Shown piece after piece: positions 28,768-40,234 of a DNA stretch of 64,000 nt. Both the position numbers and the translations under genes were made by a program. Source of the stretch: Kappaphycus alvarezii (taxonomy: Eukaryota > Rhodophyta > Florideophyceae > Gigartinales > Solieriaceae). The DNA is taken from the NCBI GenBank assembly GCA_002205965.3, contig NADL03000701.1, positions 186,001-250,000 of the forward strand, written 5' to 3'. Each line of letters begins with the position of its first letter. The first letter of the stretch is position 1. The notes under the pieces were generated by a model. It ran no database searches, was not told where the DNA came from, and worked only from the letters and a program-made list of their open reading frames with translations.

Positions 28768-29670
28768 TCAACGATAATATCCACGTACAATATACCGTCC
28801 GCAACCTCGATCTCGACCCCTGCCATTCAACTTGTCGGCGCGAAAATAGCAATCTTTTGAGCGATGATCTTCACGTCCAAGTACCCAGCAAAGATCTGCA
28901 TATTTTCCGAAATTATTATTGTTTACTATTCCTCCTTGGACACAGTTGCATTTGTTTTTATTCCTTGCTCCTTCAGCAGATGCCTTCGGAAAATTAACTC
29001 CAGCATCGGTACTTTTCGCCTTCCTTCGAGAGATCTCGGTAGCAATTGTTGCTAAGATCTCTTCATACAACAATTTACTTGAAATCATCGCTATCGGAGC
29101 GAAAATTTCGGGTAACGTTCGAATAATTTTTGACGCCTTTTACTCATTCGGAACTCCCTTGTCGAGCGATGCAAGTTTGCTCAAGATTTCGTTAAACTTG
29201 TTCAAGTGTTCTTCCCAGTTGAATACATCCTTGTACTGTAGGCTATCTAATTCTTGAAGCACATTGATGACGGTTCGCGCGTTGGAAAATATATACAGAT
29301 GAGCGAGCGCGTCCCAAAGATCCTTGGAGCTCCGATTATCATCGTCGATTATTGTAATTTTCTGTTTCATATTCCCATTTGCTAGCGTCAAGATAATTGC
29401 GGACTTGGCGCGAATACTTGCCTTCTTCCAACGAGAGAGTAGAATGTCGGTAGCTTCTTTTGGTTGCGGCTTGAGCCCCAGCAATTCCAAGTCGTCTCGT
29501 TGAATAAATTCCTTGAGTCTTCTTCGCCAATATATGTAGTCCTTTGGGCCGGTCCAACTTGGAAGCTTGCCGGCGGAATCGCTCTCGCTAGCCAAATGAA
29601 AGGCCAAGGCGTTGATTCCGATCTCAAGAAGGTAGGTTTCGGATAGGAAGAGATTGGCCACGAAGGGCAA
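28768..29670 (-). pseudogene. gag: copia-2 Gag with zinc-knuckle region
   Basis: 29670-29140 is a copia Gag (UBN2-type) with Y-I-Y-W-R-R-R-L-K-E-F, S-S-K-D-L-W-D-A-L and V-F-N-W-E-E-H-L. The downstream block 29088-28768 has C-W-V-L-G-R-E-D-H-R-S-K-D-C: a CX2CX4HX4C knuckle in which the second Cys is Leu. The two blocks are in different frames. Confidence 0.72.
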
Positions 29671-29693
29671 AAGAATTGGGGCTCGGTAACCAT

Positions 29694-29939
29694 TTTGTGG
29701 AAAATGGTAAACTGAGCGATGCTACAATGTATAGAATGTTGGCGTTTGCGCCTGCGTGTACGCTTCCGTCGACCCTTAGCGGCCTGATATTTATTGACCC
29801 CCAGCGGACAAACTCCGTCCAGCCAGTGTACTGTACAGTAACACGGCGGCGGATTTCCCCATGGACAACTGTCCCGTATCTCGCGGATACTGGGGTTATC
29901 AGTAATTAAAGTATCCTAGAGTACAGCCTACACTATACA
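29694..29939. other. Spacer with no feature seen
   Basis: No gene or repeat is recognised. A TGTACTGTACAGTA palindromic word sits at about 29827. Confidence 0.3.
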
Positions 29940-30427
29940 GTAGCCATACCAGTTGATGAACCCTTCAGCCGGAACCAGCTTGCCCCTCCGGGGCCATTAC
30001 CGTAGAGTGCCAGTGCCGCACTAGAGTGGTCTCTAACAATGATGATGGTACGATCGTCACGACCCTTGGCGACATCCGTCGAGCGCTCAGGCTCCTCGCC
30101 GGAGATAGCCCCACGATTGGCCTCTACGTCAACCCATGCAAGAAACGGATCTTTTGGCCTCACATCATGCCTCTGGATCGAGCAGACTTCTTAGCGGAAA
30201 TCCTTGTCGTAGAATGCTCGCAGGACGGGTTTCCGCTGCTCTGGGCCCCCATTGCCAACAGAGCTTTTACGGAGAGTTTTCTACAGTCCAAGATAGCCCA
30301 GTGCCGCCTGGACCGCCTCCTGCTGGCCCGCGACGCCCACGCCTGGTTCTACATGCATCGGATTTTTGCCTCTGCATGCCTCCTTCCGCATGCATTCAAG
30401 CTCTCCGATCCACGCTTAGCTGAGTAA
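29940..30427 (+). mobile_element. Fragment of non-LTR family B reverse transcriptase
   Basis: The frame 30026-30427 begins at the catalytic motif (N-N-D-D-G-T-I-V where Y-A-D-D is expected) and continues G-L-Y-V-N-P-C-K-K-R-I-F-W-P-H, D-R-A-D-F-L-A, F-T-E-S-F-L-Q-S-K and H-A-W-F-Y-M-H. The same string of blocks is encoded at 42400-42100 on the minus strand, so this is another copy of family B, truncated on both sides. Confidence 0.75.
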
Positions 30428-31010
30428 TGTAACATGTACATGGTTAGCGACCACGCGCCGCTGGTGCGAAAAGATAGAGGTAACGAGAGATCGCGTAAAT
30501 GGAGCACGTAACAAAAGCGGGTAAATAGGTAGAAGCATATGATAGAATGGGAAATGGAGCGCACAGTAAAGGTCGATGCTGATGAAGGGCTGCGGGGCCA
30601 GGTGTCCCGAGCCTGCTGTCTTTACTCCGGGATACGTTTTTCTTCTGAGCTTCGGCAGCCGCCGCCGGAATTCGCCTCAGGGAGGTTTGTCATCACTGCT
30701 TAGTGGTGGTACTGTAGGTAGCATATCTGACCTCATTAGAAATTATGGATGTAAATGACTGGGTGTTGTGTCAACTAATGAAATATCCTCCAAGCGACTT
30801 ACGATACACTGCGCGGGTTGTTCTTACAGCATGTAGCTGTAATCCGAGTTATGTTCTGTAAACCTTTTTGCGTACGCCGTACGGACAGCTCACTTAAGCC
30901 TTGATTCACCTTTACCGTTCCGTGTTTTTCGCTTAGATAAAACGAGAGAACTATTAACCTAGATACAGTAGTCGATGGCTATGTAAGTCATCTTTAGAGA
31001 ATAATTGCAC
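30428..31010. other. Spacer, probably including the outer part of a copia-3 LTR
   Basis: No gene is recognised. If the terminal repeat ending at 31099 is an LTR, part of this stretch belongs to it, but its outer end could not be fixed. Confidence 0.3.
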
Positions 31011-31189
31011 CCGTTTTCCCTTGCCTCCCGTCGCACTGGTAGTTCTCGCCGACGGACTGGGCTTTAGATAGAAAATACCTCTACGGAGGTCCTACGACAT
31101 TGGTAACCAGCAATAATCTTGAGGTGTTATGATACCTCTACAGCCGTGGATATGGGCTTTTTGGCTGGTGTCAAGCACAGCTTGGCACG

Positions 31190-32002
31190 ATGGCGTAGAA
31201 AGTTGTCGATGGTAAGGCTTTAGTGAGGAGGTCGGCTTGCAGGGGCTTGGACGGCGTATGAACAATAGTGATTTCCCCGCTGTCGGCAGCGTCCCGAAAG
31301 CGATGGTAGCGAATGTCGATGTACTTGCCCTCGCCGAGTGTGAGATTGGGACTCGGCGATCGATTGTGCCGCCTGGTTGCCCATCTCGTGCAGTGTGGGA
31401 GGAGTAGTGGCGACTTGAATCTCTCCGAGCAGGGATCGCATCCACCGGGTTTGCATTACCGTGTGGCTAGCCGCGATAAAATCTGCCTCGCAAGTGCTGG
31501 TGACGACTGCTTGTATCCGTCGTGAGCACCAGGAGATGAGGTTGCCCGCATGGTAGATCAAGTTACCGTAGGTGGACTTCCTAGTGTCTTTACACGCAGC
31601 GAAGTCAGCGTCTGACTGGCCCTTGAGTAAATCCATACCTGGTGTGTACAGGGGATCATGCGTTTTTGTGCCCTGTACGTATCCGGCCACTTGCTTGAAG
31701 GCTTTCCAGTGTTGTAACAATGGTCGCCCTTTGTGACGTGCGAGCGGTCTGGCGATAAATGCCAGATCGAAAAGAGTAGAGTCAACAAGATACCGAAGCA
31801 TGAGCAATGCGTGGGTATAGGGGTATATATTAGTGTCAAGCGGGGACTCGTCAGGCCAAAGTGCGGTGAGTTCAGTGCCAGAGAGATGAGGGTGGAGGCA
31901 GGGTGACTTGCTTGCATGTGCATCTCGTTGATGAAGGCCTGTGTTACACGGGGCTGGGAGATTTGTATGGTACGCTTTTCCTTGTCTTGCCTGATGCTCC
32001 AT
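31190..32002 (-). pseudogene. copia-3 RNase H
   Basis: The frame 32002-31220 carries G-Q-S-D-A-D-F-A-A (catalytic Asp), K-S-T-Y-G-N-L-I and S-T-C-E-A-D-F-I-A-A-S (catalytic Glu block). The last part changes frame near 31430 and reads K-Y-I-D-I-R-Y-H-R-F-R-D and A-D-L-L-T-K-A-L, the normal end of copia pol. Confidence 0.78.
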
Positions 32003-32049
32003 CCGATGAGATGCGAAGCAAAGCCTAAATCCTTAACCCGTTATTTGCG

Positions 32050-33140
32050 TATAAGTATGTCAAGGAGTTCTTTGTACATTGCGTCTTGGTTTTTAGCTAC
32101 CCCAAAGTCATCTATGATGACGGTCATAACAATGATGTCCTATTCGGTCCGCTTGAAGTATATATTCTTGTCGGCTGCCACTGGGTTGTAGCCGTATTGT
32201 GTAAGGTGGGTGTGCATACCTTTGGCATAGATACTGGCTGCGTGGGGGTGCCGTAAATATTTCTAACAACCTGGGAGACAGTAGTATGGCCCGGTGGTGC
32301 CACTTGGAAGGGTTTAATGGTCTCGAGGAACAGCGGAGTTTGTCCCCCGTGTGATTCGTGCAGGAACGTTTTTTTGAGATCCAAGTGCCGCACTGTCATG
32401 TTTGTGCTGACTGCCATGGATAGGAGCATGCGTATTGCGTCTCTGTCAGGGGTGTGAACCGCGAGGGCCGTGTGGTCGAAATGTTTACCAGATGTGAGGA
32501 GATGGCTCGGGTAGCTGAAGCGAGCCTTGTGACCTGTGATTGCACCATCGTCGTCATACTTGTAAGAGAAGGTAAAGATAGCTTTGTATACCTTCGCAAT
32601 TTGGGGCATGGTTTTGCGTGGCACTGGTTGGAAAGTGCCAAATTCGCAATGCTTGGCCGCTTCTGTATCGTAAGCCGACTGCAACTGATCTGCATCTGGG
32701 CTAGAGCGGTCCTCGTGTAGCGGGAGAGTTGTAATGGCAAGGGGTAGTAACGGTTGTCGGCTGCCCTCCAACAAGGCCGTGGGTTCGCCGGTGCTCGTCG
32801 CGTGCGCTGTGTACGGGATGATATGATGTTGATTAATCCTGGGGGTTTGTCTCTGTTCGGGGGTTATCACATGGTGATACATTCTTTGCGGATCATAGTT
32901 GGAGTTGTACGGTCGATATTCGGATATACGTTCCGTGAGGAATTATCCCGTCTATGGATTGAGTAGGCTGCAGTGTGCTCCGTCCGGAGTGAATCAATAG
33001 CGTACTGGGGCGGCACGATTGGCAGAATTCTCCTTGATTGCCGTTAGTATAGGTATGTGCCCGTATTCCACGAACATACGAATCGGTTGGAGGCTGAGAC
33101 TGCGCCTGTTACAGTGCAAATTTAATAATAAATCAACGTT
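32050..33140 (-). pseudogene. copia-3 integrase end and reverse transcriptase
   Basis: The RT frame 32882-32124 contains V-R-H-L-D-L-K-K-T-F-L-H-E (first catalytic Asp) and V-R-N-I-Y-G-T. Just beyond a frame change near 32120 the minus strand reads T-V-I-I-D-D-F-G, the catalytic DD motif. A short block near 33010-33130 (E-Y-G-H-I-P) appears to be the C-terminal end of integrase. The protein is broken in at least three places. Confidence 0.7.
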
Positions 33141-33199
33141 CATTTGTACTCTATGTTCTGTAGCAAAATACAGCACTATGTATTTATAGTTGTACTCTA

Positions 33200-35411
33200 T
33201 GTGCTTTAACAAAGTAAAGCACTATGAATTTATATTTTAGTGTTTTAGCTGAGTTTTTCTTTGAACCACACTCTGTTAGGATACTATTATCCATCTTGTA
33301 TACAAAGGTCTGCAATATCTAAGACCTTAATGATAAAGGGAGCAACCTACGGACGATAACCATAACCACTGTGCAACAAGTTATGGGCCCAGAAACAATT
33401 TAACAAAATTTGACTCAAGTTACGTTTTTCCAACATCTACGTTACTCCAAGTCTCATTTACTCCGACCAATATCCTTGTTCGATCGAAAACCAAGTTTGA
33501 AAAATGTCTGAAGACAAAGTTGGCATCACGAGTCTGGGAATTGAGCCCCTAAATTCCAATAACTACTTCGTATGGGCCAACAAAATGGAAATTTTACTCC
33601 GAGGAAAAGGATTAAGGGAGTACTTTGTGGATTCTTCAAATGATTCAACGTCCGCTGAATTAGACCAGGGTTCCGAAATAGAAGGAAGAAAGGGACTCTG
33701 ATTTTTCATATATAATTATATCCATTAGTCTGTCATGTAAGGCATCTGCGCTAAGATTTCGAGATCCAAAGTTAATTTACGAGACGCTTCGTAAGATCTA
33801 CCAAATGGTGTCGGAACCCTTATCGATGCTAAGCTATCAGCACTACGAGACGCATCAAAGGAATCGTCTGAGTCAATTATTGAAAAAGCCAATAGAATTG
33901 AGGCCCTAGTGAATGAACTGACGGCAATTGGCCACAGTGCGTCCTCAATTGAGAAGAAAAGAGCACTTTTGCGTACATTTACTTCGGATTTTTCTGTCAC
34001 AGCTCAAGTGATTAGAGTGACTCAAAAGACGTACGAGCAGGCAGTAGCAGAATTAGGAGTGGCCGAATCTGCAATTTGCAAAGTTCCATGCAATCAAGCC
34101 CTAGCGACAAAGCCGAAAGGTCCAGAAAGGGGCCTTGTTTTATGTTTTGTGCTCAAACCGTGGAAGAAGTGGTCATATTTGAGATAAATTCTATCATAAT
34201 CCGGCCAGCTCAATGCATAAGAAACAATAGCATGAAAATTATTCCAGCAAGAAACAATATAGATGCCCAAAATATGGAAAGAAAGAGGATACCAAAGTAG
34301 CTATGCTTACGTTATTTGATGCTTCTGTCGGTAATATTCCGAACGCAATGCTAATGCGGGAGAATATGGATAAATCACCTAAATGGATGATGGACTCGGG
34401 CTGAACTTCTCACATCACCAATAATATGTCTACTTTTACAGCCTGCAAAAGAAAGACAGGATTCATACAAATGGATAATAAGGGTAAACTAAGGGAAGAA
34501 GGTGTGGGTACTGTTAATGTATCAGCTACCATAGGAAGTCGTCGCGTGCAAATTTTCTTCAGTGACGATACAAATGCTCTTCATATTTTTTATAACCTAC
34601 TCTCAGTATCAAAACCCCGTTGGAAGTGATTTAATTTTTTTTTGAAAAAGATGAGGAAAATTCAATCAAAGGCGTGTGCACTGTACAGGACAAGTCAGCA
34701 GATGAGGCAAATTTGGTTGCTAAGGGGAACAGTAATGGACTCTATGAAGCGATAATATCTGCTGACAAGAAAGCCCAATTCGAAGCCCATTAAGACAAGA
34801 GTTCGAAGTTTTTGGGGATCTCTATTGAAACCTGCCCAGGGTACACAAAACTAAATCATGCACCACTTATTGATCGAATGTTGCCATACTTCAGTATGTC
34901 ATATTGCATTGTATCAGCAGTCCCACTGTCTTCCGGAACGGATTTAAGAATATCCGGACATGGCAGTGAGAAGGAGAGACGAGATGAAGTGCAGAAAACT
35001 TCGTTTCAGCAATTGGATGGGTGCCTTCTACATCTTCCTAGCACGACCCACCCAGATATTGCCTACGCTACTGGTTATTTATCTCGTTTCATGCAAGACA
35101 CTGATGATAAACTATGGAAGGCAGCCAAACAATTCCTTTTTACCTGAAGTGTTCTAAGAATCTTAGAATTGTGTACTAAGAGAATAAAGAGCAATTTGAA
35201 GAAAATGACAGCATAGTTGGATACAGTGATTCAGATTTGGAGCAAGAGAAAACCGAGCGCAAATTTATAAGTGAATATATATTTAAGGTGTGTGGTGGGC
35301 TTATCAGCTGTCGTAGCAAAAAGCAGAGCTGCGCTGCCCAAAGTCCCTTGAAGCATGTTATATTGCTCTATCCTTTGCCGTAAGAGAAGTTCTTTGGCTT
35401 ACACGTGACAT
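33200..35411 (+). mobile_element. Internally deleted copia element (copia-4) nested in copia-3
   Basis: Plus-strand blocks: Gag N-terminus (33504: L-N-S-N-N-Y-F-V-W-A-N-K-M-E), Gag helical part (33909), protease-like D-S-G-stop-T-S-H-I-T (about 34395) with a gag-pre-integrase-like tail to 34626, then directly the end of RT (34812: P-D-I-A-Y-A-T-G-Y-L-S-R-F-M) and RNase H (Y-S-D-S-D-L-E-Q) to about 35411. Integrase and most of RT are missing, so about 2 kb has been lost internally. It separates the integrase and RT of copia-3, which are on the other strand. A tandem copy of about 47 bp occurs at 33145-33238. Confidence 0.75.
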
Positions 35412-35740
35412 GATCGTGCGGTTGAGCCTCTCAGCGATGGAGTTTTCTTGAGTTGTATGAGGTAACGTTTGATCTCGGCTGGTAGCGCACATTCCGAACT
35501 TACGGATGAGAATACGTTAGAAGAACTCATTAGCGTTGCCACAACGGATGCGGGCGGCAGTTATACCAAATTGTCGGGCAATCTTGGCAACCATGCTAGG
35601 TAGGGAATCATCGGCATCCTTGCATTGGAGTAGCATGCGTACATGTTTCATTCGACTGCTTATGTCCATTACTGTGAGTAAATATTGTTATCCTTTTAGG
35701 GTCTTTGGAAAAGATCACGCGAGATCAGCAACAAGGGTGT
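35400..35740 (-). pseudogene. copia-3 integrase core
   Basis: Reading the minus strand from about 35740: L-T-V-M-D-I-S-S-R-M (first catalytic region), R-C-G-N-A-N-E-F-F (Gly replaces the second catalytic Asp) and T-Q-E-N-S-I-A-E-R-L-N-R-T (catalytic Glu). It ends where copia-4 begins. Confidence 0.7.
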
Positions 35741-35999
35741 GTCCGGGCGGAGGACGAACTGTCTGCTGTTGTTATGGGACACGTGTGTGTGGTCTTGTCT
35801 GTTCTGCGGCAGCGAAGATGGTGGGTGAGTGGCTGTAGTACCTTCAGCGTTTCGTCCGTGGTGGGCGCCTGGATTTTCAGCACATGGGTTTTTCGTTGTC
35901 TTTGGTGGCTTCTGCGTTTTAAAGTATTCCTTGAGTGTTTTTATGTGGAAATTTATCCCTGCTGCATGCATGGATGGGAGCACCGTGGTTAATGGGATA

Positions 36000-37287
36000 C
36001 GATAGAGGCCTTTCCGGAGTTGTATGTGGTTTATTATATGTTCGGGTTTGCGAAACATGTTAATCGGTGTTATGTAGCCCCCAGATGGTGTAAATATTTA
36101 AGCGCAGTTATTTGCCGCCGTTACCCGACCCACCGACATGAGGTTCTCCGTGAAGTACGATGCGTGCATCATACGCGGAATTATAATTAGTTAACTGTGT
36201 TTGGTGTATAATGTTTGCACCTTGTAACCCGTTGTGGGAGATGTAGATCCATCTGACATGTTGACCGTTGAGACATGCGGAGTGTAACCGGCTGAAGGGT
36301 TCTTGGAAAACGTTGGGTAGAATGCGGACCCCAAGATGTAAGAGTCAAAAAATATGTACTTTCCTGCGTAATTTTGGCCGAGGTCGACTTGCTCCGACTC
36401 CATATGACTTGGATGAGTATCCTCCGTTTCGTGATAGATGTAGATCATGTGGGCGATGCGGGCGCCACAGAGCCGAGGCAGTCCAGTCTCCATAGCAGGT
36501 ATGAGTGCTAGGAGGTCCGTCGCGAAGGCTTAGTTCGTTGTGTATACGGCGGCGGAGCCCGTGGCAGTGCAAGTAGGAGGTTTCAATGTCCACGTGCCCG
36601 TTGCATGGCCTAGTAGTGATCTGTGTCATATTGGCCCCACTTTTGGTGAAATACACAGTATTTTAGATTAATCATGGTCGCCTTGTTGTGGGCAATCTGC
36701 GGCGTGTGTTCCTGTGGTGGTGCGAGTTGGATGTAAGAGTTGATCGTCTTCTTGGTGTTTTGAAATGTTCCTATGCTAGCCTCGTGGAGTACTAGGCCGT
36801 AGGTGCGGAGCGTGGGGTGGATGCGTAGCCCATGTATAATATATTTGACTTTTGTGGCATCGTGGTCAATGCTCGGGATGTCTGAATCCGCTATTTGACG
36901 ATGAAGTTGTAAATATTAATGGAGGTAGGTGTCGGTAGTGTCCGAATGAATGAATGTGGTTTGAGGGGCTTGGTCCATGAGTTCAAGAGGTCGTTCCGGC
37001 ACCTTGTCTGCGACGTGCAGAGTGTCCAGTTCTGCCAGAATTCTTTCGGGAAGCAGTGGAGAAAAGTTGAGGGAAGGGTGTGGAGGATGTCATCGGAAAT
37101 GGATGAGGCGGTGCGTCTTGCCTTTGCTTGTGGTCCCCGATATATGTCCATGATCGATGTTTGTGGCGGCGGATCGGTGTATTGTAGTGCCAGAAACCAG
37201 TGTTCGGCGGTATACTCCTCTATGTGGAATAATCACCGGTCATAATTGGCTCCGGTCAATGTAGGCACAGGTATGGTGGGGGTTGTC
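36000..37287 (-). pseudogene. gag: copia-3 Gag and gag-pre-integrase region
   Basis: Gag starts at an ATG near 37287 with L-T-G-A-N-Y-D-R-stop-L-F-H-I-E-E-Y, where the stop TGA replaces the near-invariant Trp of copia Gag, then continues to 36891. Further along (about 36140-36000) is N-L-M-S-V-G-R-V-T followed by I-F-T-P-S-G-G-Y-I, the gag-pre-integrase block. The parts are in different frames. Confidence 0.65.
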
Positions 37288-37848
37288 ATGGTTGTGCTTG
37301 TAGTAGTGGCCGACTCAGCTATGTCTGCAGCGGATTGTAGATTATCCAGGTGCTTTGCTGATGAACTGCGACGATCCCGGAAGTCCGTTTGAGTAATTGT
37401 TTGGTGTTGATCAGAGTCCAGCGTGGTAGGGGAGTGTTAAGACTTGACTGAGTTTGCAGAGTGGAACGTTAATGGTCCATAACCTGTAAGAGAGAAATTG
37501 CTCCGCTTTTCCTTGCCTCCCGTAGCAACGGCAGTTTCTGCCCACGGACGGGGTTTTGTATATAAAATGGAGGTACCTTCTGTAGGGAATTACGATATCT
37601 CTACATCATCGGCAATGATTTATATCAGTCCGCTGCAGAAGAGTTCGACGATCTACAACGGTTATACAGTATATAAAGTATGGTCATGACGATGTACTGT
37701 ACACTAGAACTTTTAGCGCAAACATGATATGCATGCAAAGTTACCCAGCCATTTACAGAAATGGCTCTCTGTAATGCTATTTCATAAAGTAATTGAAAAA
37801 ACGCTAAATAATTCGGAATAGATTTTATCTTTATCAAATTTGATAATA

Positions 37849-40094
37849 CAGTAGAGTCGAGATAAGCGGAATCCTTCGGGAGAAAACATAACGTTCCACT
37901 CATCGCGGGATTCCCCTTAAAGAGATTTATCATACTCCGCAAGCCCTGTCCAATTATTTGTAAATATCATACTTTTAATTGAAAAATTGATCAATGGTAC
38001 TCTGGCGAGCTGAGTGCGACACCTCACACCTGAGATCACTCTGATTCCTCCAAATCCACTGCAAAACAGCAGCAGTTCCATCACTCCCTGACATTTCTGC
38101 AATCTGCTTGCAAATAGCAAGTGCCTTGAGTTGCTCCTTTGCACTTGGCAAAAAGGTCTCTTCAGTATTTTCTTCCATTAGAATATTGTTATCTCCGACA
38201 TCATCGACAATAGACCCAACCAAAGACTCATCATTAACCAATTGAGTGCAATAGTCATTCTCGCCATCTGGATTGAGCAGATCTTGAATAGAAACTCGTG
38301 AAACACATGTGGCCGATGTTAAATTGCCAACAATAGCTTCTAAACCTGAAACCCCATCACGCTCCCCTCGAGCGGTCTCTATACTCTCTTCACTCTTGGA
38401 TTCCGTGGAGACTTCTCCATCTCTTTCCTGCAAAAAAGTATGCCTCCAACAGTTCCAAATAAAGGAAGCCGGGATATCATTCCATGCAGTTTTGAACCAC
38501 TGCATTGCCACCAGAACATTGACTTAGTATATGTCTTAAACTTCGGCGTCAATTTTATCTAGGGCACGTTCCATCTGAAGTCCACGATACCGAAGTTTTA
38601 GTGTCGCAATAATCTCCGCATCCATAGGCTGCACTCTAGATGTGCAGTAAGGGGGAAGAAATGTAACAACAACATTTGAAAGCTTAGGAATGTTTTCAAT
38701 AGTCCCATGCGCACTGCAGTTGTCAATTAGCAACACAACTTTACGACCGGGTGTGCGAGCGATGTAGCTCTCAAAACGTTTCAGCCACTCGAAAAATAAG
38801 GTAGCTGTCATCAATGCCTTCTGTTTCGCATGATAATCAAATCCCAGATCCTTCCCAGTTTTCTTATTAAAGCAACGAGGGCGCACCGAATTACCGATTA
38901 CCATCAACTCAATCTTTTCCGTACCATCCGCATTGGAGCAGAGCATAAATGTGATTCTCTGTTTCGCTTTCTTTCGCCCTGGGAGGGGTTGCTGTGCTGT
39001 TGTCGTGTTTGGAGCTAAGCAATAAAAAATAACGCCTTCATCGGCATTGAAAATATCTTTCGGTGCATAACTCATCAGTAGACGCTTGATACCCGCTGGT
39101 TCCCTTTCCACTGCATTTAAATCTGCATCTCCAGACTCTCCATGAGACCTCAAGACACGCAGTTCCCGTCTTCGTTTAAACCTGTCCAAACAACCAGAAA
39201 AAAACTTCAAACTTCGACGATTCTCGGGAGCAAGCCGGACGTTGGCCAGTTCTTGCAACTTCGATGCCTTGGCATGGATCATTTCACCATTAATATTGAT
39301 GCGCGCTAAGTGCTGGTCACATACCCAGGCAAAGACAGCTTCTTCGACTGCATGATTCTTGCCTCGTCGGTCTCTCACCTTTTTAGAAATTTGTTTGTCA
39401 TCCCTCCTGAGCAATTCGTGCGATTGAGAGAATACCCGAGACATTGCAGCTTTGCTGGGGACATCGCAGAGTTTAAAAGTTGTCTCAGCCCATGCTGCTA
39501 GTGCTCTGTTGGACGTGTTCTCTCCGATATTCGCCCTGCGATTACTTTCCTCGCAGATTTTCTTTTTTTGAAGGATGGTGAGTTTAACATTGGGCATTTT
39601 GGGTTTTGGAGACGATGAATTGCGGGTCACAAGAAAGATGAGGGTAATTTTACTGAGTTGGCAGTAAGGAAAGTCTTAAATGATTACTCTTTGATGAACT
39701 GGATCTTGGCGATTGTCCCAGCTGGCGACAGAATGGTCCCCATTTTGGAACACTGTTTCACCGTTTTTAGCCGTTGGCAGCTTTGACTATTCTGACCGTT
39801 TTTCTTCAGTCTCGTACAGTGCACGCTTTAGTAGATTTCATTGATTGAAAGCATCCCAGCTTACCTAATTTTCAACGAATTGTTCAAGTCAACGAGCGAT
39901 ATAGGGGTATATTATTAATTATTAAATTTATAATTTTTAGAAAATTGAAGCTATGTGTGGTTCCAGTTAGGCGAAGTGGAACCCCCCTTTAATTTCGATT
40001 AAAATTTCATTCAATTCCGAACAGGAGTCAGCTTTTTGTTCCACTTAACGTGTGGTTCCGCGTAGCGTGCGTTCCGCTTATCGAGATTCTACTG
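37849..40094 (-). mobile_element. pogo/Tigger-type DNA transposon with TIRs and TA target duplication
   Basis: The ends CAGTAGAGTCGAGATAAGCGGAA (left, from 37849) and the complement of ..ttccgcttatcgagattctactg (right, ending 40094) form a 23-bp inverted repeat with two mismatches, and both sides are followed by TA (37847-37848 and 40095-40096). Length is 2246 bp, typical for the family. A single transposase gene fills the middle on the minus strand. The clean ends and few lesions suggest a fairly young insertion. Confidence 0.92.
37975..39597 (-). pseudogene. pogo/Tigger transposase with two in-frame stops
   Basis: From ATG at 39597 the frame runs 354 codons to a TAA, then one more TAA four codons later, and continues in the same frame to 37975. 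The N-terminus has a CENP-B/psq-type helix-turn-helix region; the core is a DDE_1 domain: D-I-F-N-A-D-E-G (first Asp), V-L-L-I-D-N-C-S-A-H (second Asp), V-Q-P-M-D-A (third Asp). After the stops A-M-Q-W-F-K-T-A-W and I-W-N-C-W-R-H-T match the usual C-terminal helices. Both stops fall in the short segment D-A-E-V-stop-D-I-Y-stop-V-N-V-L. The enzyme would cut out and reinsert the element; this copy is probably truncated. Confidence 0.88.
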
Positions 40095-40234
40095 TAGCTA
40101 TTTCACAGATTGATTAAAATGCAGATACCTCAGTAAATCTGAAACTATTGGTGAATTTCTAATTATGGTGGTCTTATTGGAAACCACTCGATAATTGTGC
40201 AATACCTCGATCTTCAAACCATTACAGTTGCCTT

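Larger units (their letters stand above)
25241..29693 (-). mobile_element. Decayed Ty1/copia retrotransposon (copia-2)
   Basis: Minus-strand pieces in copia order: Gag (29670-29140), zinc-knuckle region (about 28900), integrase (27902-27280), RT (27039-26160) and RNase H with C-terminal tail (25955-25300). Every domain is broken by stops and frame changes and several catalytic residues have been replaced, so this is an old dead copy. LTRs could not be delimited. Confidence 0.82.
31011..37597 (-). mobile_element. Decayed Ty1/copia retrotransposon (copia-3), split by a nested insertion
   Basis: Minus-strand order: Gag (37287-36891), gag-pre-integrase region (36656-36000), integrase (about 35720-35400), then after the nested copia-4, the integrase end and RT (33100-32124) and RNase H (32002-31190). 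Terminal direct repeats are recognisable over about 90 bp: 31011-31099 and 37498-37597 share 'ttgcctcccgt.gca..ggcagtt', 'acgga..ggg.tt' and the end 'tacga(c/t)a'. The repeats are old and their outer limits are uncertain. Confidence 0.75.

Noticed and set aside
31100..31112. TGGTAACCAGC next to the terminal repeat end, like a tRNA-Met primer-binding site
   Set aside because: It would serve a plus-strand element, but all coding parts of copia-3 are on the minus strand, so this end should have a polypurine tract. Probably chance.
39598..39630. Eleven extra N-terminal codons of the pogo transposase
   Set aside because: They begin with GTG; the ATG at 39597 gives the usual N-terminus.
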